Of a stretch of DNA of 64,000 nt, positions 51,648 to 63,600 are shown in pieces; position 1 is the first letter of the stretch; each line of letters starts with the position of its first letter. Both the position numbers and the translations under genes were made by a program. The stretch spans positions 868,001-932,000 of the forward strand of contig DAOSDY010000001.1 in NCBI GenBank assembly GCA_035362835.1, given 5' to 3'. A model generated the notes under the pieces. That model made no database searches and was not told the origin of the DNA. It was given only the letters and a program-made list of their open reading frames with translations. Origin of the DNA: Melioribacteraceae bacterium. GTDB lineage: Bacteria > Bacteroidota > Ignavibacteria > Ignavibacteriales > Melioribacteraceae.

Positions 51648-54263
51648 ATGGAAAAAATGACTTCAAAAGAAATAAGAGAACAGTTTTTAAATTTTTTCAA
51701 AGATAAAGACCATAAAATAGTTGAAAGCGCACCTGTCGTTCCCCATGGGGATCCAACTCTCCTTTTCACAAACGCCGGAATGAACCAGTTTAAGGATGTT
51801 TTTTTAGGCAATGGCAGCAGGGATTACAAACGTGCCGTTGATACTCAGAAATGTATTCGGGTTTCAGGAAAACATAATGACCTCGAAGAAGTTGGACACG
51901 ATACTTACCATCATACTTTCTTCGAAATGCTCGGAAACTGGTCTTTCGGGGATTACTATAAAAAAGAAGCTATAAGATGGGCATGGGAACTACTAACCGT
52001 TGTCTGGAAACTTCCGAAAGAAAGAATCTGGGCCACGGTATACCGGACTGATGACGAAGCATTGGAGTTCTGGAAGAGCGAGACAGATATAAAACATAAT
52101 CACATACTACGATTCGACGAAAAGGACAATTTCTGGGAAATGGGAGAAACAGGTCCGTGCGGCCCCTGTTCCGAGATTCACATAAACCTGAGCGATGATT
52201 ACGACAATCCTAAATATGTAAATGCCGGCGACCCGAAATGCATCGAAATCTGGAACCTGGTTTTCATTCAATATAACCGAGATGAAACCGGAAAACTTCA
52301 TGAACTTCCCGCGAAGCATGTTGATACAGGAATGGGATTTGAACGTGTATGCGCGGTCCTTCAGAATAAAAGTTCCAATTATGACACCGATGTTTTTACA
52401 CCGATAATCTCTGCAATTGAAAAATTATCTAATATTAATTACGACATTAAACTACCGGCGGACGATAAATCGGCAACAGGACAGACAAATGTTGCTATGC
52501 GTGTAATTGCAGATCATATAAGAACACTTACATTCGCAATAGGGGACGGAGCCACACCGGGCAACGAAGGCCGCGGGTATGTTCTAAGACGACTTTTAAG
52601 ACGGGCTGCACGATATGCCCGCAAACTCAATTTAACACAACCGTTTCTTTATAAACTTGTTGATGTAGTTGTAGAGAATTTTTCTTCTGTTTTCCCGGAA
52701 ATAAAATCCAACAAATCTCAGATAGAAAAAATAATCAAGGCCGAAGAAGAGAGTTTCAATGCGACTCTCGACCGCGGAATTGAATTGTTTGATTCGCTTA
52801 CGGCTAAACTCAATTCACAAAAGGAAAAGAAAATTTCCGGCGATGATGTATTTAAACTCTATGATACTTTCGGTTTCCCCGTCGACTTAACCGCAGTTAT
52901 GGCTCGTGAACAGGGATACACGATTAATGAAGCACGATTTAATGAACTGATGGAAGAGCAGAGAGAACGGGCCCGTAAATCAACAAGAGAGAAACATAAC
53001 GTAACTTCTGTTTCTATTGATAGAATTGATGATTTTAAGCTCTCTTCCGATCAGCCTACTGTTTTCACAGGTTACGACGAGCTGGCAACCGACGCTGTTA
53101 TTTCCGGCCTTAAATCTACAGGGGATCAATCGATGGTAATTCTCGACAGGTCGCCGTTCTATGTGGAGTCGGGAGGACAGGTAGACGATACGGGAAATAT
53201 ATTCATCGGCGATACTCACCTTCCGGTAATTGCCCTAAAGAAGATTAATAACCGGGTGGTTCATGTGCTCGATAACTCCGCAAAGATTAAACTTGAAACC
53301 GGAATGAAAGTTACAGCCCGGGTCGACGAAAAACGCAGGTGGAATATAATGCGGAATCATTCAGTAACACATTTTATTCACCGTGCACTGCGTCAGATTC
53401 TCGGTCAGCATGTTCAGCAATCCGGTTCGTATGTGGGCCCGGATTACCTCCGTTTCGATTTTACTCATTTTGAGAAAGTTAGAGAAGAGGAACTCGAAGC
53501 AATTGAATCCCTTGTTAATGAAAAACTCCGGGAGAATCTCCCCATGACGCATCACCGTGATACTCCTTTTGAAGAGGCAAAGAAGATGGGCGCGCTTATG
53601 TTCTTTGGCGATAAATACGGAGAGAAAGTAAATGTGGTTCAGTTTGGCGATTTCACGATGGAATTCTGCGGAGGAACGCACGTTAAGAATTCCTCACAGA
53701 TCGGATTATTAAAAATTGTATCGGAGTCTTCCATAGCAAGCGGTGTGAGAAGAATTGAGGCGGTGACCGGAGCCGGAGTTGAGAAGTATATTCAAGAACA
53801 GAAATTGAAAATTGAATCCGAACAGATTAGAATAAATGAGCTTCTGGACGAAAAGAAAAAGCTCGAAAAAGAATTATCCGAAATTAAATTGAAAGAGAAA
53901 CTCGGCGGGATCGATTCGATTGTAAATTCCCCTGCACTTGTTAGTGGAATTAATATTTTTAAAGGGAAAGTATCCGCCTCGAACATGGACGAGTTGAAAT
54001 CGATGGGAGATGAATTGCGTGAAAAAATCAAGAGCGGCGTTGGTGTCCTGATTTCTCAAATTGAGGAGAAGGTTGGAATTGTTGCTGTCGTTTCCGATGA
54101 TTTAATTAAAGATAGAAAAATGAGTGCCGGAAATATTGTTAAAGAAGTAGCGAAAATTGTCGGCGGAAGCGGCGGCGGCAGACCTCATCTGGCAACTGCC
54201 GCAGGAAAGGATGTATCAAAAATTGACGAGGCGCTCGAAACACTTGAAAAGTTTGTTGGTTAA
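51648..54263 (+). CDS. alaS: Alanyl-tRNA synthetase
   Basis: A class II synthetase of 871 residues. The N-terminal core has FTNAGMNQFKDVFLG, TYHHTFFEMLGNWSFGDYYKKEA and GNEGRGYVLRRLLRRAARYA. The editing domain has NHSVTHFIHRALRQILGQHV and the zinc-binding FCGGTHVKNSSQIG. The C-terminal coiled coil (about 720-760) is followed by the DHHA1 domain ending GGRPHLATAAGKD. An ATG three codons in (51657) is also possible as start. A clear terminator follows. Confidence 0.98.
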   Translation: MEKMTSKEIREQFLNFFKDKDHKIVESAPVVPHGDPTLLFTNAGMNQFKDVFLGNGSRDYKRAVDTQKCIRVSGKHNDLEEVGHDTYHHTFFEMLGNWSFGDYYKKEAIRWAWELLTVVWKLPKERIWATVYRTDDEALEFWKSETDIKHNHILRFDEKDNFWEMGETGPCGPCSEIHINLSDDYDNPKYVNAGDPKCIEIWNLVFIQYNRDETGKLHELPAKHVDTGMGFERVCAVLQNKSSNYDTDVFTPIISAIEKLSNINYDIKLPADDKSATGQTNVAMRVIADHIRTLTFAIGDGATPGNEGRGYVLRRLLRRAARYARKLNLTQPFLYKLVDVVVENFSSVFPEIKSNKSQIEKIIKAEEESFNATLDRGIELFDSLTAKLNSQKEKKISGDDVFKLYDTFGFPVDLTAVMAREQGYTINEARFNELMEEQRERARKSTREKHNVTSVSIDRIDDFKLSSDQPTVFTGYDELATDAVISGLKSTGDQSMVILDRSPFYVESGGQVDDTGNIFIGDTHLPVIALKKINNRVVHVLDNSAKIKLETGMKVTARVDEKRRWNIMRNHSVTHFIHRALRQILGQHVQQSGSYVGPDYLRFDFTHFEKVREEELEAIESLVNEKLRENLPMTHHRDTPFEEAKKMGALMFFGDKYGEKVNVVQFGDFTMEFCGGTHVKNSSQIGLLKIVSESSIASGVRRIEAVTGAGVEKYIQEQKLKIESEQIRINELLDEKKKLEKELSEIKLKEKLGGIDSIVNSPALVSGINIFKGKVSASNMDELKSMGDELREKIKSGVGVLISQIEEKVGIVAVVSDDLIKDRKMSAGNIVKEVAKIVGGSGGGRPHLATAAGKDVSKIDEALETLEKFVG

Positions 54264-54265
54264 GT

Positions 54266-54292
54266 AAGGGGACCGCTATAACGGTCCCTTTT
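54266..54292 (+). terminator. Terminator after alaS
   Basis: AAGGGGACCG (54266-54275), loop CTATAA, CGGTCCCTTTT. A 10-bp stem with one G-U, followed by T's. It lies 3 bases after the alaS stop and faces the convergent gene's end at 54303. Confidence 0.85.
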
Positions 54293-54302
54293 CATAAAAA
54301 AA

Positions 54303-56882
54303 TCATTTCAGTAGCAGCATTTTTTTAACACTTACAAATTTTCCTGCCTGTAGTTTATAAAAGTAGACACCGTTCGAATAATCCTTTGCCTGAAAGTCCA
54401 CACTATAAACACCCGGTTCATGATTACTGTTAACAAGTTTTTTTATTTCATTTCCCAGTACATCATAAACAGTAAGCACAACAAATGAAATCTCCGGTAT
54501 ATGATAACGGATTGTTGTTGTTGGATTAAAAGGATTTGGGTAATTATTTTCAAGCCTGAATTCCACCGGTAACTGAGTATTATCATTAACCGAAGTAGCA
54601 ATGTTTAGTTCCTTTTCCTGGGTGTAATCCGACTCCGCATATTGATTGAAAGCATAAATTCTGTAAGTATATGTGTTGTTCATAACAACATTCGCATCTG
54701 TATAACTGTTAGTATTGACAGATCCGATTTGAACAAATTGATTGCTGCTGTTTAAACTTCCATCTTTTCTCTCAATAACAAATCCCGTTTCGTTCTCGGA
54801 ATTATCTGTCCAGTCCAGTTTCGATTTATTGTCCTGTGTCAGCTGCACTCTGAAATCAGCAGGTGTATTTAATTTAGTTGAGAAGTATCGTACCAATGAG
54901 TAGGCGCCTTTTTGTGTCGCGTTCTTTGCACGAACCCTCCAGAAAATTCTTTCACCTTTAAGAGTTATTTCTTTTTCGACAGTTGTATCCTGCAGATCCG
55001 TTTCGTTAATCAGGATGCCGCTTAAAAAGAACGGATCGGTAGATGCCTGCAATTCATAATGCGTTGCACCGTCAACTTTATTCCATTGGAAAGTAATCTG
55101 TCCGGAGAGATTTTTCTGGAGGTCTTGAGGAATAACTGGCTCCGGTTTATTCAGAGGTGAGGTTGTAAACGACTGATCGCTGTTTATTAGCCCTGCGGAA
55201 GGCTCGCCATAGGTCCATCCGAAACCTGAGTAACGGTTGCTGCTGCCGCTCAATTGTGCTGAAAAATTATTTGGAAGATTTCCGATGTTTACGCTTGTCA
55301 GTCCGTGAGCATCGCCCCCGACAGCTTCAAAAATTCCTCCGTAACTAATAAACTGATTCTGGATTACTGTTCCAGTATAACTCACTGCAATTCCAGCAGG
55401 CGGCTGCAACAATTCGCCTGAAGTGAATTCTTTGAAATATGTTTTGAAACCATCCGCTGTATTGCCGGGCGTAAATTGATCCAGAGTATATTCACGGTAG
55501 ACCTCGCCGGAATTGCCGTTGTATATTGTAACTGTATAATTATTAAGGTCGCTTACGGTACTTTTCAATGCGACTTCAATGAACTGATTTGCCGAGTAAG
55601 TAAATGATATTTTATTCGAACCGGAATTAAGGAACAATTCGTTTAGCCATGCAGCGGTTTCGCGTCCTTCCTGCACAACTGGGCTTTCAACAACTACATC
55701 GCGTATAAAGTTTTCGTTTGAAGTTCCGAACCTCATCCAGCCATCGGCATCAATCGATATTTGATGAATTTCTTCTATCAAACCACCGGAAGCATCCTGG
55801 TCTCTATCGTGTTTAAAGGCAATCTTTTTCACACCACTCGCAAACTCATTAATCCCGGTCACATTAACGCTGTGAGCATACCACTTATTATCAGCCGGGT
55901 CTTTCCAAGTAAAATTCATTTCTACATCTTCTCCGTCCTTCATCATTTTTTTCAGAAACTCCCATGTAGGCGGTTTAACCGGTTTCGGATTAAAATTCCT
56001 TGCAATGGAATTACCGGAAGTACTGCTCAGATTGCCGTTTACATAATAAGCCTGAAATTTAACCTCAACAGGAAGATTGTATTCCTCCATAAAATCGAGC
56101 TTGCCAATTATCATTTTATCAGTATATGTTCCTTCATTCTTTTCGCGTTTCATCAAGCCGCTCAGTTTTTCCATAGTCTTCCTCAAATTCATATCCTGAG
56201 GTAAATTAAAATCAGTGTAAGTCGCCTCCATCCATTTCAGACTATTTGCTGTTGCGGTTGGAACACACGCATTTAAATCTCCGGCAAAAGATTCTGTATC
56301 GCCATTAGCCGAATCATCAAGATCAAGGTTTGGTGCATCTTTACGATGCCTGTAATCAGAGCGCGAATCTCCGACAGTATGGCCCGGTCGGGTAACGGAT
56401 TTTATCTCAATACTCTGTTCTTCCGGAACAATCGAACCGCTTGCATTATAATTTACTACTGTCACCGCCACTGTTTTTGTATCAGCCCATGTAGAGGGAT
56501 CGAATGGATAGAATCCGGTACCGTTCAGTATGTGAATGTAAAGTATTAAGCTTGCAGGTGGATTATACGGAGGTGGTGCGATTAAAGAAAAATCGAACGG
56601 TGTAGAAAAAGTTGAAGGTGAATTTGTTTCTGAATTAGAGGGCAGGTACATATTTGACACAATAATATCAAATAGTCCGGCAGCATCATTTTGAGCTCCT
56701 ACACTTAAAAAAACACCCTGATTTCCAGGAGTATATGTAACTGTAAACAATCCGTTCGGAACAGAGGGAGAATAAAAATTATTTGCGATTTTGTTTACCT
56801 CTATTATAAAATTTGATTGGGAAAGGGAAGTAGAGGTTAATAAAAGGGAAAGAAGCAGGGTTTTATAAATTTTGGAAATCAT
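54303..56882 (-). CDS. T9SS-secreted protein with papain-like C39 fold domain
   Basis: An 859-residue exported protein. A signal peptide (about 1-21) is followed by a Cys-peptidase-like domain (about 195-380): Cys206 in NACVPTATANSLKWM, and a His in WYAHSVNVTGIN (about 336) and an Asp in KHDRDQD, which match the Cys-His-Asp triad of the C39-like papain fold. Next comes a jelly-roll-like region, Ig/Fn3 domains (about 600-770; WTDNSENETGFVIERK), and the type A sorting domain (about 775-859) with ENNYPNPFNPTTTIRYHIP and GVYFYKLQAG. Peptidase activity is inferred, not shown. It stands alone and is probably released or anchored at the cell surface. Confidence 0.85.
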   Translation of the reverse strand: MISKIYKTLLLSLLLTSTSLSQSNFIIEVNKIANNFYSPSVPNGLFTVTYTPGNQGVFLSVGAQNDAAGLFDIIVSNMYLPSNSETNSPSTFSTPFDFSLIAPPPYNPPASLILYIHILNGTGFYPFDPSTWADTKTVAVTVVNYNASGSIVPEEQSIEIKSVTRPGHTVGDSRSDYRHRKDAPNLDLDDSANGDTESFAGDLNACVPTATANSLKWMEATYTDFNLPQDMNLRKTMEKLSGLMKREKNEGTYTDKMIIGKLDFMEEYNLPVEVKFQAYYVNGNLSSTSGNSIARNFNPKPVKPPTWEFLKKMMKDGEDVEMNFTWKDPADNKWYAHSVNVTGINEFASGVKKIAFKHDRDQDASGGLIEEIHQISIDADGWMRFGTSNENFIRDVVVESPVVQEGRETAAWLNELFLNSGSNKISFTYSANQFIEVALKSTVSDLNNYTVTIYNGNSGEVYREYTLDQFTPGNTADGFKTYFKEFTSGELLQPPAGIAVSYTGTVIQNQFISYGGIFEAVGGDAHGLTSVNIGNLPNNFSAQLSGSSNRYSGFGWTYGEPSAGLINSDQSFTTSPLNKPEPVIPQDLQKNLSGQITFQWNKVDGATHYELQASTDPFFLSGILINETDLQDTTVEKEITLKGERIFWRVRAKNATQKGAYSLVRYFSTKLNTPADFRVQLTQDNKSKLDWTDNSENETGFVIERKDGSLNSSNQFVQIGSVNTNSYTDANVVMNNTYTYRIYAFNQYAESDYTQEKELNIATSVNDNTQLPVEFRLENNYPNPFNPTTTIRYHIPEISFVVLTVYDVLGNEIKKLVNSNHEPGVYSVDFQAKDYSNGVYFYKLQAGKFVSVKKMLLLK

Positions 56883-57075
56883 ATCAACCCTTTCTTTAAA
56901 TTATAAATATGGATAGACTAACCGGCAGAACATAATAATAGGTGGTGTCCTGTTTTAATCTAAAATTAATTTAATCTAATCGCAAGTAATTTCCCGGGAT
57001 TGAGATAGATTTATGATGGGAATCAAAATCCAGTCAATTTGACTTCTAGTAGCGTTAATTATTTATAGTGGTATT

Positions 57076-57612
57076 TCATCTCGTAAATTGATAGAGTTTA
57101 CCGTTTTCCGGTCTTACGTCAATATTTCCTTTAAAACCATTTTTAATCAGTTGTTCAACAAACACCCTCATAAAAAAACCGTGAGTAACCACCAGGATTT
57201 TACTATTCCGGCAACTTTCCACTTCCTTGATAAACTGACTTATCCTCTGAAGTGTATCGATACGTCCTTCCGGCTGAGAAGAATGATTTTTATACCATGC
57301 AATTCTTCCACCAAGATGCCATAAAAATGAGGGGAGTTTAATTCTTCTATCAGTGAAAGGTGCTACAGGTACTTCAACAATAAGATCGGTGAAAATCTTT
57401 TCACCGTTATAAATTTCTTCTGCAGTTTCAATAGCCCGCGGGATTGTGCTGCAATAACATTTATCCCAATCCCAGGTTGAGAATTTTAGTCCGTTTTTTA
57501 TTACTGGCGAGGCTTCATACCTTGCCATAGCGGCAGAGAATTCTCCTGCAGAATAAATCTTCTTAGTGGGATAGAAGTCGACTTTGAAATGACGTACGAG
57601 ACCCAGAATCAT
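57076..57612 (-). CDS. Histidine phosphatase superfamily protein
   Basis: A 178-residue protein of the phosphoglycerate mutase-like family. LVRHFKVDF is the catalytic RH motif (the usual RHGxT is changed to RHFKV). CYCSTIPRAIETAEEIY is the conserved second part, and VVTHGFFMRVF carries the second catalytic His. The substrate is unknown. The gene lies between the two T9SS cargo genes on the same strand, with gaps of 49 bases to the downstream one and 193 to the upstream side. Confidence 0.85.
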   Translation of the reverse strand: MILGLVRHFKVDFYPTKKIYSAGEFSAAMARYEASPVIKNGLKFSTWDWDKCYCSTIPRAIETAEEIYNGEKIFTDLIVEVPVAPFTDRRIKLPSFLWHLGGRIAWYKNHSSQPEGRIDTLQRISQFIKEVESCRNSKILVVTHGFFMRVFVEQLIKNGFKGNIDVRPENGKLYQFTR

Positions 57613-57661
57613 TCTTCAATAATAATTTTTGCGTTCCTAATATAATCTTAATAAAAATCTT

Positions 57662-60600
57662 TCACTTGATTAGCTGCATCTTTTTCACAACATTAAAATT
57701 ATCCGCTTTAAGCTGATAAAAATAGACCCCGCTTGAAACTTTGTATTCCAGATTATTTGTTCCGTCCCATTCAACGGAATGATCTCCGGCATCAAGTTCG
57801 CCGTTAAATAATTTTTTTACAAGACTGCCTTTTACATCGTAGATATTTATTTCAACTTTTCCCCTGCGCGCAACAGAGAACCTGATTTGCGTAACCGGAT
57901 TAAATGGATTAGGATAATTCTGGTGCAGCTGATATTTGTATTCTGGTATTTCATCATTAAGAGAAGTGATGTTGGCTCTGAAATCGAAATTGATCTTTGA
58001 AAAATTTCCGGCGATGTCATAGACCGTTATTTCAACCCGGTTTGTTGCTATCCTGTCGATCATTTCTCCCGTAGTCTGAATATAGATTCTGGAATTTCCC
58101 GGATCGAACAGGTAATCTACTTCAGTTTCGTTAATCAGCATTTTAGTCCTAAGCAGATCCAAACCCGAGCCGAATTTATTTTCTCTTATTACCGCATATA
58201 CTTCCGGAAAGGAGCTCCACACAGAGCTCTGAACCGGTCCGTAATCAATTATTTCCGGTGCTTCATTATCCGAAATGCTTGTAAGTTCAATTCCGAGCGC
58301 ATACTCGCCAAGGCGGTTAGATTGCGCAATTACAGTGTCTTCCTTTACTTCTCCGCCTATATAAACCCAGTTAAGAAGATCCTTATCATAAAAATAGATT
58401 TTTACTTTGGATGAATCGTTCATAGAAAAATCAAATCTTGCCATATCCTCCGGATAGATAATCATCTTGACCGTAAACGGATTCGCCATAGTATCCTGTA
58501 ATACTGTTTCGCCATCCTTCTTGAATGCCACATTCATTATATCACTTGTAATTACAAGATTGGATTCGTAGAGAGTGAAGCGATTACTGTTTGCCGGACC
58601 TGATGAATGATACACAGATTTTGAACGGCTGAACTTTTTAAATTGCGGAGGCTGAAACGGTTCCGCCTGATAAAATCCCGGCAGATTAGATGAAATAGTT
58701 GAGGCAATCCAGGTTCCTCCGGATGTTGCGGTTCCGACAATAGTACCAATTGTGTTGCCCGCAGTCGACGCAACATTAATAATAAAATTTCTTCCTGCAA
58801 TTACAAGTGTTTCCAGTGTATTAATAATATTTAGAAATGACTGTTTTATAAGAGGAAGTACACCGGAGAAAAGATCTCCCAACACACCTGTGAACTCCTT
58901 ACTCTTCATTACATCTGAATAATTATTAGTATAAACTAGGTAGTTTTCGCCGTTCAGATATACTTTTGAATACTTTCTGGGATAGATAATTTCGTCGTAG
59001 AATTTACCGTTGATTCCGAAAGAGACACCGACACCAATCAGAAATGCCACGTCTAGATCAATTCCGAAATTGAGAGCATAACCATTCCCCTGAATTTCGG
59101 AGGTGGTAATTTCAATAGGTACAGAAGTAATATTGCTGTATACGCTTTTAAAAGTCTGAATAGCATCGTTCACAATACCTGTTCCAATCGGAACGCCGCG
59201 GTTCTTTGTAAAAAGTCCGATTATCGAACTGCCCGACGAAACAATCGACTGGTAGAGTTCTTTGGGAAGACCGATAGTAGTGCTGTAATAAGTATTTCTT
59301 GATGCATTGAAGAGGTTTAATCCGCCTCCGCCTTTAAAGGTTAATCCGAGCCCATTAAATCCGAAAGACGGATCGAGTTTTACTTCAGCGGAAAATTCAG
59401 CTCCCGCACCTGCGTCGAACAGGCTAAAATTACCGCCACCCAGGTCAAATTTATCTTTCGACTTTAATCCAAAGTCGAGAGCAGAAAAATTGAAATTGAA
59501 GGCCTGACTAAATTCAACGGATCCTTTGGTATTGTCGGTCACAGAAGGGTGATCATAAAAAGTATTGAATTTTAGATTCATTGCAGAGCCAATGGATGGA
59601 TTGAGGGCATTGATTTCAACACCGGCAAACTGAGATTTGAATCCTGCACCAAGATTCCCCTCCAGTCCAAGACCCTGATAATTTTTTACAAGAGCATCGT
59701 CGAATGTAGTTATCACCCCGCCTGTAGCATTAATTGTTTCCACTATTGCGGCCAGTACGGCTCCGACACCGGGAGACAATCCGATTCCTGCAATCGCCAT
59801 GGTCTCGAGCATAAATCCGGACTGCGCCATTTTAATTTTATCCTGCGATAAACCGAGTTGGGTAAATCCGAACTTCTGACCGAAAAAAGTTTTTACGGTA
59901 GCAGATGTTGTAGCAACAGTTGCCGAAGCAACAGCCAGATTTGCATTTGGAATCTGAACTTCGGCACTAACTCCGAGTTCAAGTCGCCTGTCGAGGAAAA
60001 TATTGTCATCCTGATCGAGCTGAATATCGAGTCCGCCGCCCGCTTCTCCCTTAACAGATAATTTTGCGGCAGAAGCCGAAACGCCCACGCCAATTGAAGC
60101 GGCCGTACCGCTAACTCCGGCGCTTCCTCCGGCAAAAATTGTCCACGTTCTCTGGAATGGCGACGGTATCTTCTTTACACGAATCTGAAATGGCGCAGCA
60201 TTAAAAGTATAGAATGTATCGCTTACGGTTATACCATTACCAAGGATATACGTCATTAATGAATCGATAAAAAGAAATCCGGGAAGATCCAGCCGGAATA
60301 CGCCAGGTTTCAGGAAGATCCCTTCAACATTAACAGCTCTTGTAGGAGAAGAGAGCAGTGCCTTAACTGTTGAATTAGAAAACACATTACTACCGTTTGA
60401 GGTTAGTTTGAAATAACAATACCCGGCACCGTTCGCAGGAACCTGAACATCTTTTATTGAAGGACCTTTTGCGAGAGTATCGATTTGAGCAGGGACATTT
60501 AACGCGACAATTGTAATCCTGTGAGGCGCCGATACAGTTCCGTGAAGAGTGCTTAATCCGAAATCATCCGTTGCTTTTATAAAATATTCTAAATCCGTAG

Positions 60601-63600
60601 CGGTAACAAAAGCCTGTGGTATTATACCCGAATATGTGTTTGGCGGAGTAAGATTCATCCCTGCAAGCTGATAATTAATCTGACCGGACTTTCTGTAATA
60701 GAGTTTAACATCGGCAACATTATTTGTATTATCAGTTACATCCGCATTGATATTTATCTGATTGTTTTTTGCAGCAGCCTCAACAATATCGTGCTGAATA
60801 TCAGGGGCTACATTCGGAAGTATCGCCAGCTGGTACGGATTCTGAGACGGATTCATTTTCGGATCCGATGCGGTAATATTTCCGTCCGAAGCCGTTATAT
60901 AATAATCAACTCCCGGTGCCCTTACCGAAGCAACCGGAATTGTGACGCCATATTTATTACCTGTCAGCTTATTCATTGCAATGCTTGCGAAAAAATTCTG
61001 ATTTGTCGCTTTATAAAATAGATTAACGGATTGTACGAACGGCTCAATTTCGTCTGTAACAATGACTGTTATATTAAATGATGTTCCTTCGACCCATGCC
61101 TGAGTATGGTAAGCCAGTGTTGAATCGGTTCTCTGAATTTTCGGTATCGAACCCGGATTATAATAGACTGTATCCGATGCTGTTGAAGCTTGATAATTGA
61201 CTAGAACCACTACTTCTCTGTTGGAATTATTAGCCAGGGGATCGGATGATTTGTACTGAACCAGATAATTTGTTGATATGATATTTGAAATAAAATCCAG
61301 TATCTGTGCAAAGTCCGCTCTTATATCATAAATCTCCCCGTTTGTTGCGTTTGTAATCGGTGTAAATTTACTTACAAGCGTTCCGTTTGTTAATGCAAAT
61401 AGTGTTATTCCGTTTTCAACGCACGCAGAGATTGCTTCATCGATCGTGACTGTACCCTGCGCAGGATTTTCGTCTGTAATAATTATAAATATTTTCTGCG
61501 CACCGGGCCGGAAAGCGAATGACGCGGCCGATTGTTTTATTGCATAGTAACCGGGTTCGGTTCCACCTGTTGTAACATTTCTGATCCAGATGTTATCCTT
61601 AAAATAATTAGGGTCGGACGTAAGTATGCCATTATCTTCTACGATAGGACTTCCGGAACTTGCCGATGAACCGTACCTGCAGAGACCGAGTGCATAATCG
61701 ACACCGGAATTCGCCAGACTGTTAACAAAATTAATCACATTGTTTGAAACCGCCGCCTGTTCGTCTCCCATGCTGCCGCTGTTATCCATTATGAAAATTA
61801 TATCGGTCAATCTTGAGCCGGCACCTTCGCCGGGAGGCGATACGGAAAAATTATCTGTCTGAGGTATTCCGTTCTCATATACTTCAAAATTATTCTGGAT
61901 TAATGTTGGAATGCTTACATTAAATGTATCGACTGCTACATTTAAAAAGAGAAAGGGGAAATTCTGATAGTTCAGACTCGGAATTCTGACAGACAACGGA
62001 GAAGCAAATCCCTCTCCCGTTAAACCGATCTCATCTTTTTTATTCGTGTTATAATATATTTCAAGAATTCCGTTTTCCACTACTCTATTAACCGGTTTAA
62101 AAGTAACAACCAGTTCTTTCGTTTTACCGGCTGATAGTGAAAAGAGGGACGCTGTTTCCAGAGTATTCGCAGATATATCTTCCAAGGGTGTACCGTAAAG
62201 TTCATCGTACTGAAGCATACTGCTGCTCACGCCGAGGACAAAAGAGAATTTCCCGTTTGTTATTTTAATTGAATCAATCGTGACTGTTCTGGTGGATCTG
62301 TTCTTAATACTCAGCGACAGTGTTTTATTATTCTTCAAATCGACCTGACCGAAGTTTAACTGAAGCGGAGTTGCAAGCAAAGGCGACACACCTCTGCCGG
62401 TTAATGGAATAACCAGCGGCGTACTCCCCTGCTTATTTATATGAATGATAAGATTGGCGTTTACAGCTCCCTGATTCTGAGGCATGAATTTAATTTTTAC
62501 TGATATTGTCTCGGCTTTTGCTACCCAATAACTTGTCGAGGAACTGATCGTAAATGAAGGGTTGTCTGTTTCAATCTTGCTTATAAAGAGATCAATGCTG
62601 CCGTTGCTTGTGATAAATTTTATTGTCTGTTCAGAATAGGCACCGACAACCACATCGTTAAAATCAATGTTTGAGATAACGGTTGCTGGCATTATTGTAC
62701 CGTTAAACGGAGTTGCGGCAAACGGCTGAAAATCAATAAGTCCTTCAGCCTTCTGACCAAAACCGTTCGGATTGTCGGTATGCGTGGGTCCCGACTGATC
62801 GCCCCAGAAATTATTCTCGGCGGTTATCCCGGCAGCACTGTAGTTTTTTATTGCAAATGAGTTGTTATAAAAATCATTATTGAGGAGAACGGGATTGGCA
62901 TTATTCCTCGTTGTGATTGCATATGTACATTGTGTAAAACGGGAATTACTTATCTCCGGCAAAGAATTGTCTATGTTTATAAAACAATTATTGAAAGAGC
63001 AATTTGTTAACCGGGAAGCAGAATTGTATTTGATTTGAATTGATGCATCTCCGCTGGTTAACCCTGTAAAGCGAACATCGTTTGCGATTATGGTCCCTTT
63101 TAAAGTTGCACTATAACCTGCGGTGATACCGGTTGTTGAAGTGAAATATACTTCGGTTTGTGATTCTATCGTGAGCGTTGAATTGTCGCGGACTGTAAGA
63201 TTGTTTATATAAAACGGAGATAATGCTTTAGTGAGTGTATAATCGGTTTTTAAGCTTCCCTGCAATCCGAGTCCCGGATAAAGAACATTTGCATCATAAG
63301 TTATATCAGAAACATTAACGGTACCGCCGTCTTCAAGCATAATCGGATTAATAACGCTTGCAAACTTGGTTTTTGAAACATCTATTTCGCTGTTTTCAAC
63401 AAGCAGATATGCGTTGTCAAAATTCGAATTGTTTACAGTCCCTGAACTCGCTCCGCTTTTAAAATATATCTTTGAATCCGAAGTTAAAGCTCCCTTAATG
63501 AGTGCACCCGAAATATTTAATGTCCCTCTTGAAGATGTACTGGACCCCACGGTAATTGCCGTGGAAGAAGTCAGCTTCGCTTCGACACCGTTTTCAATTG

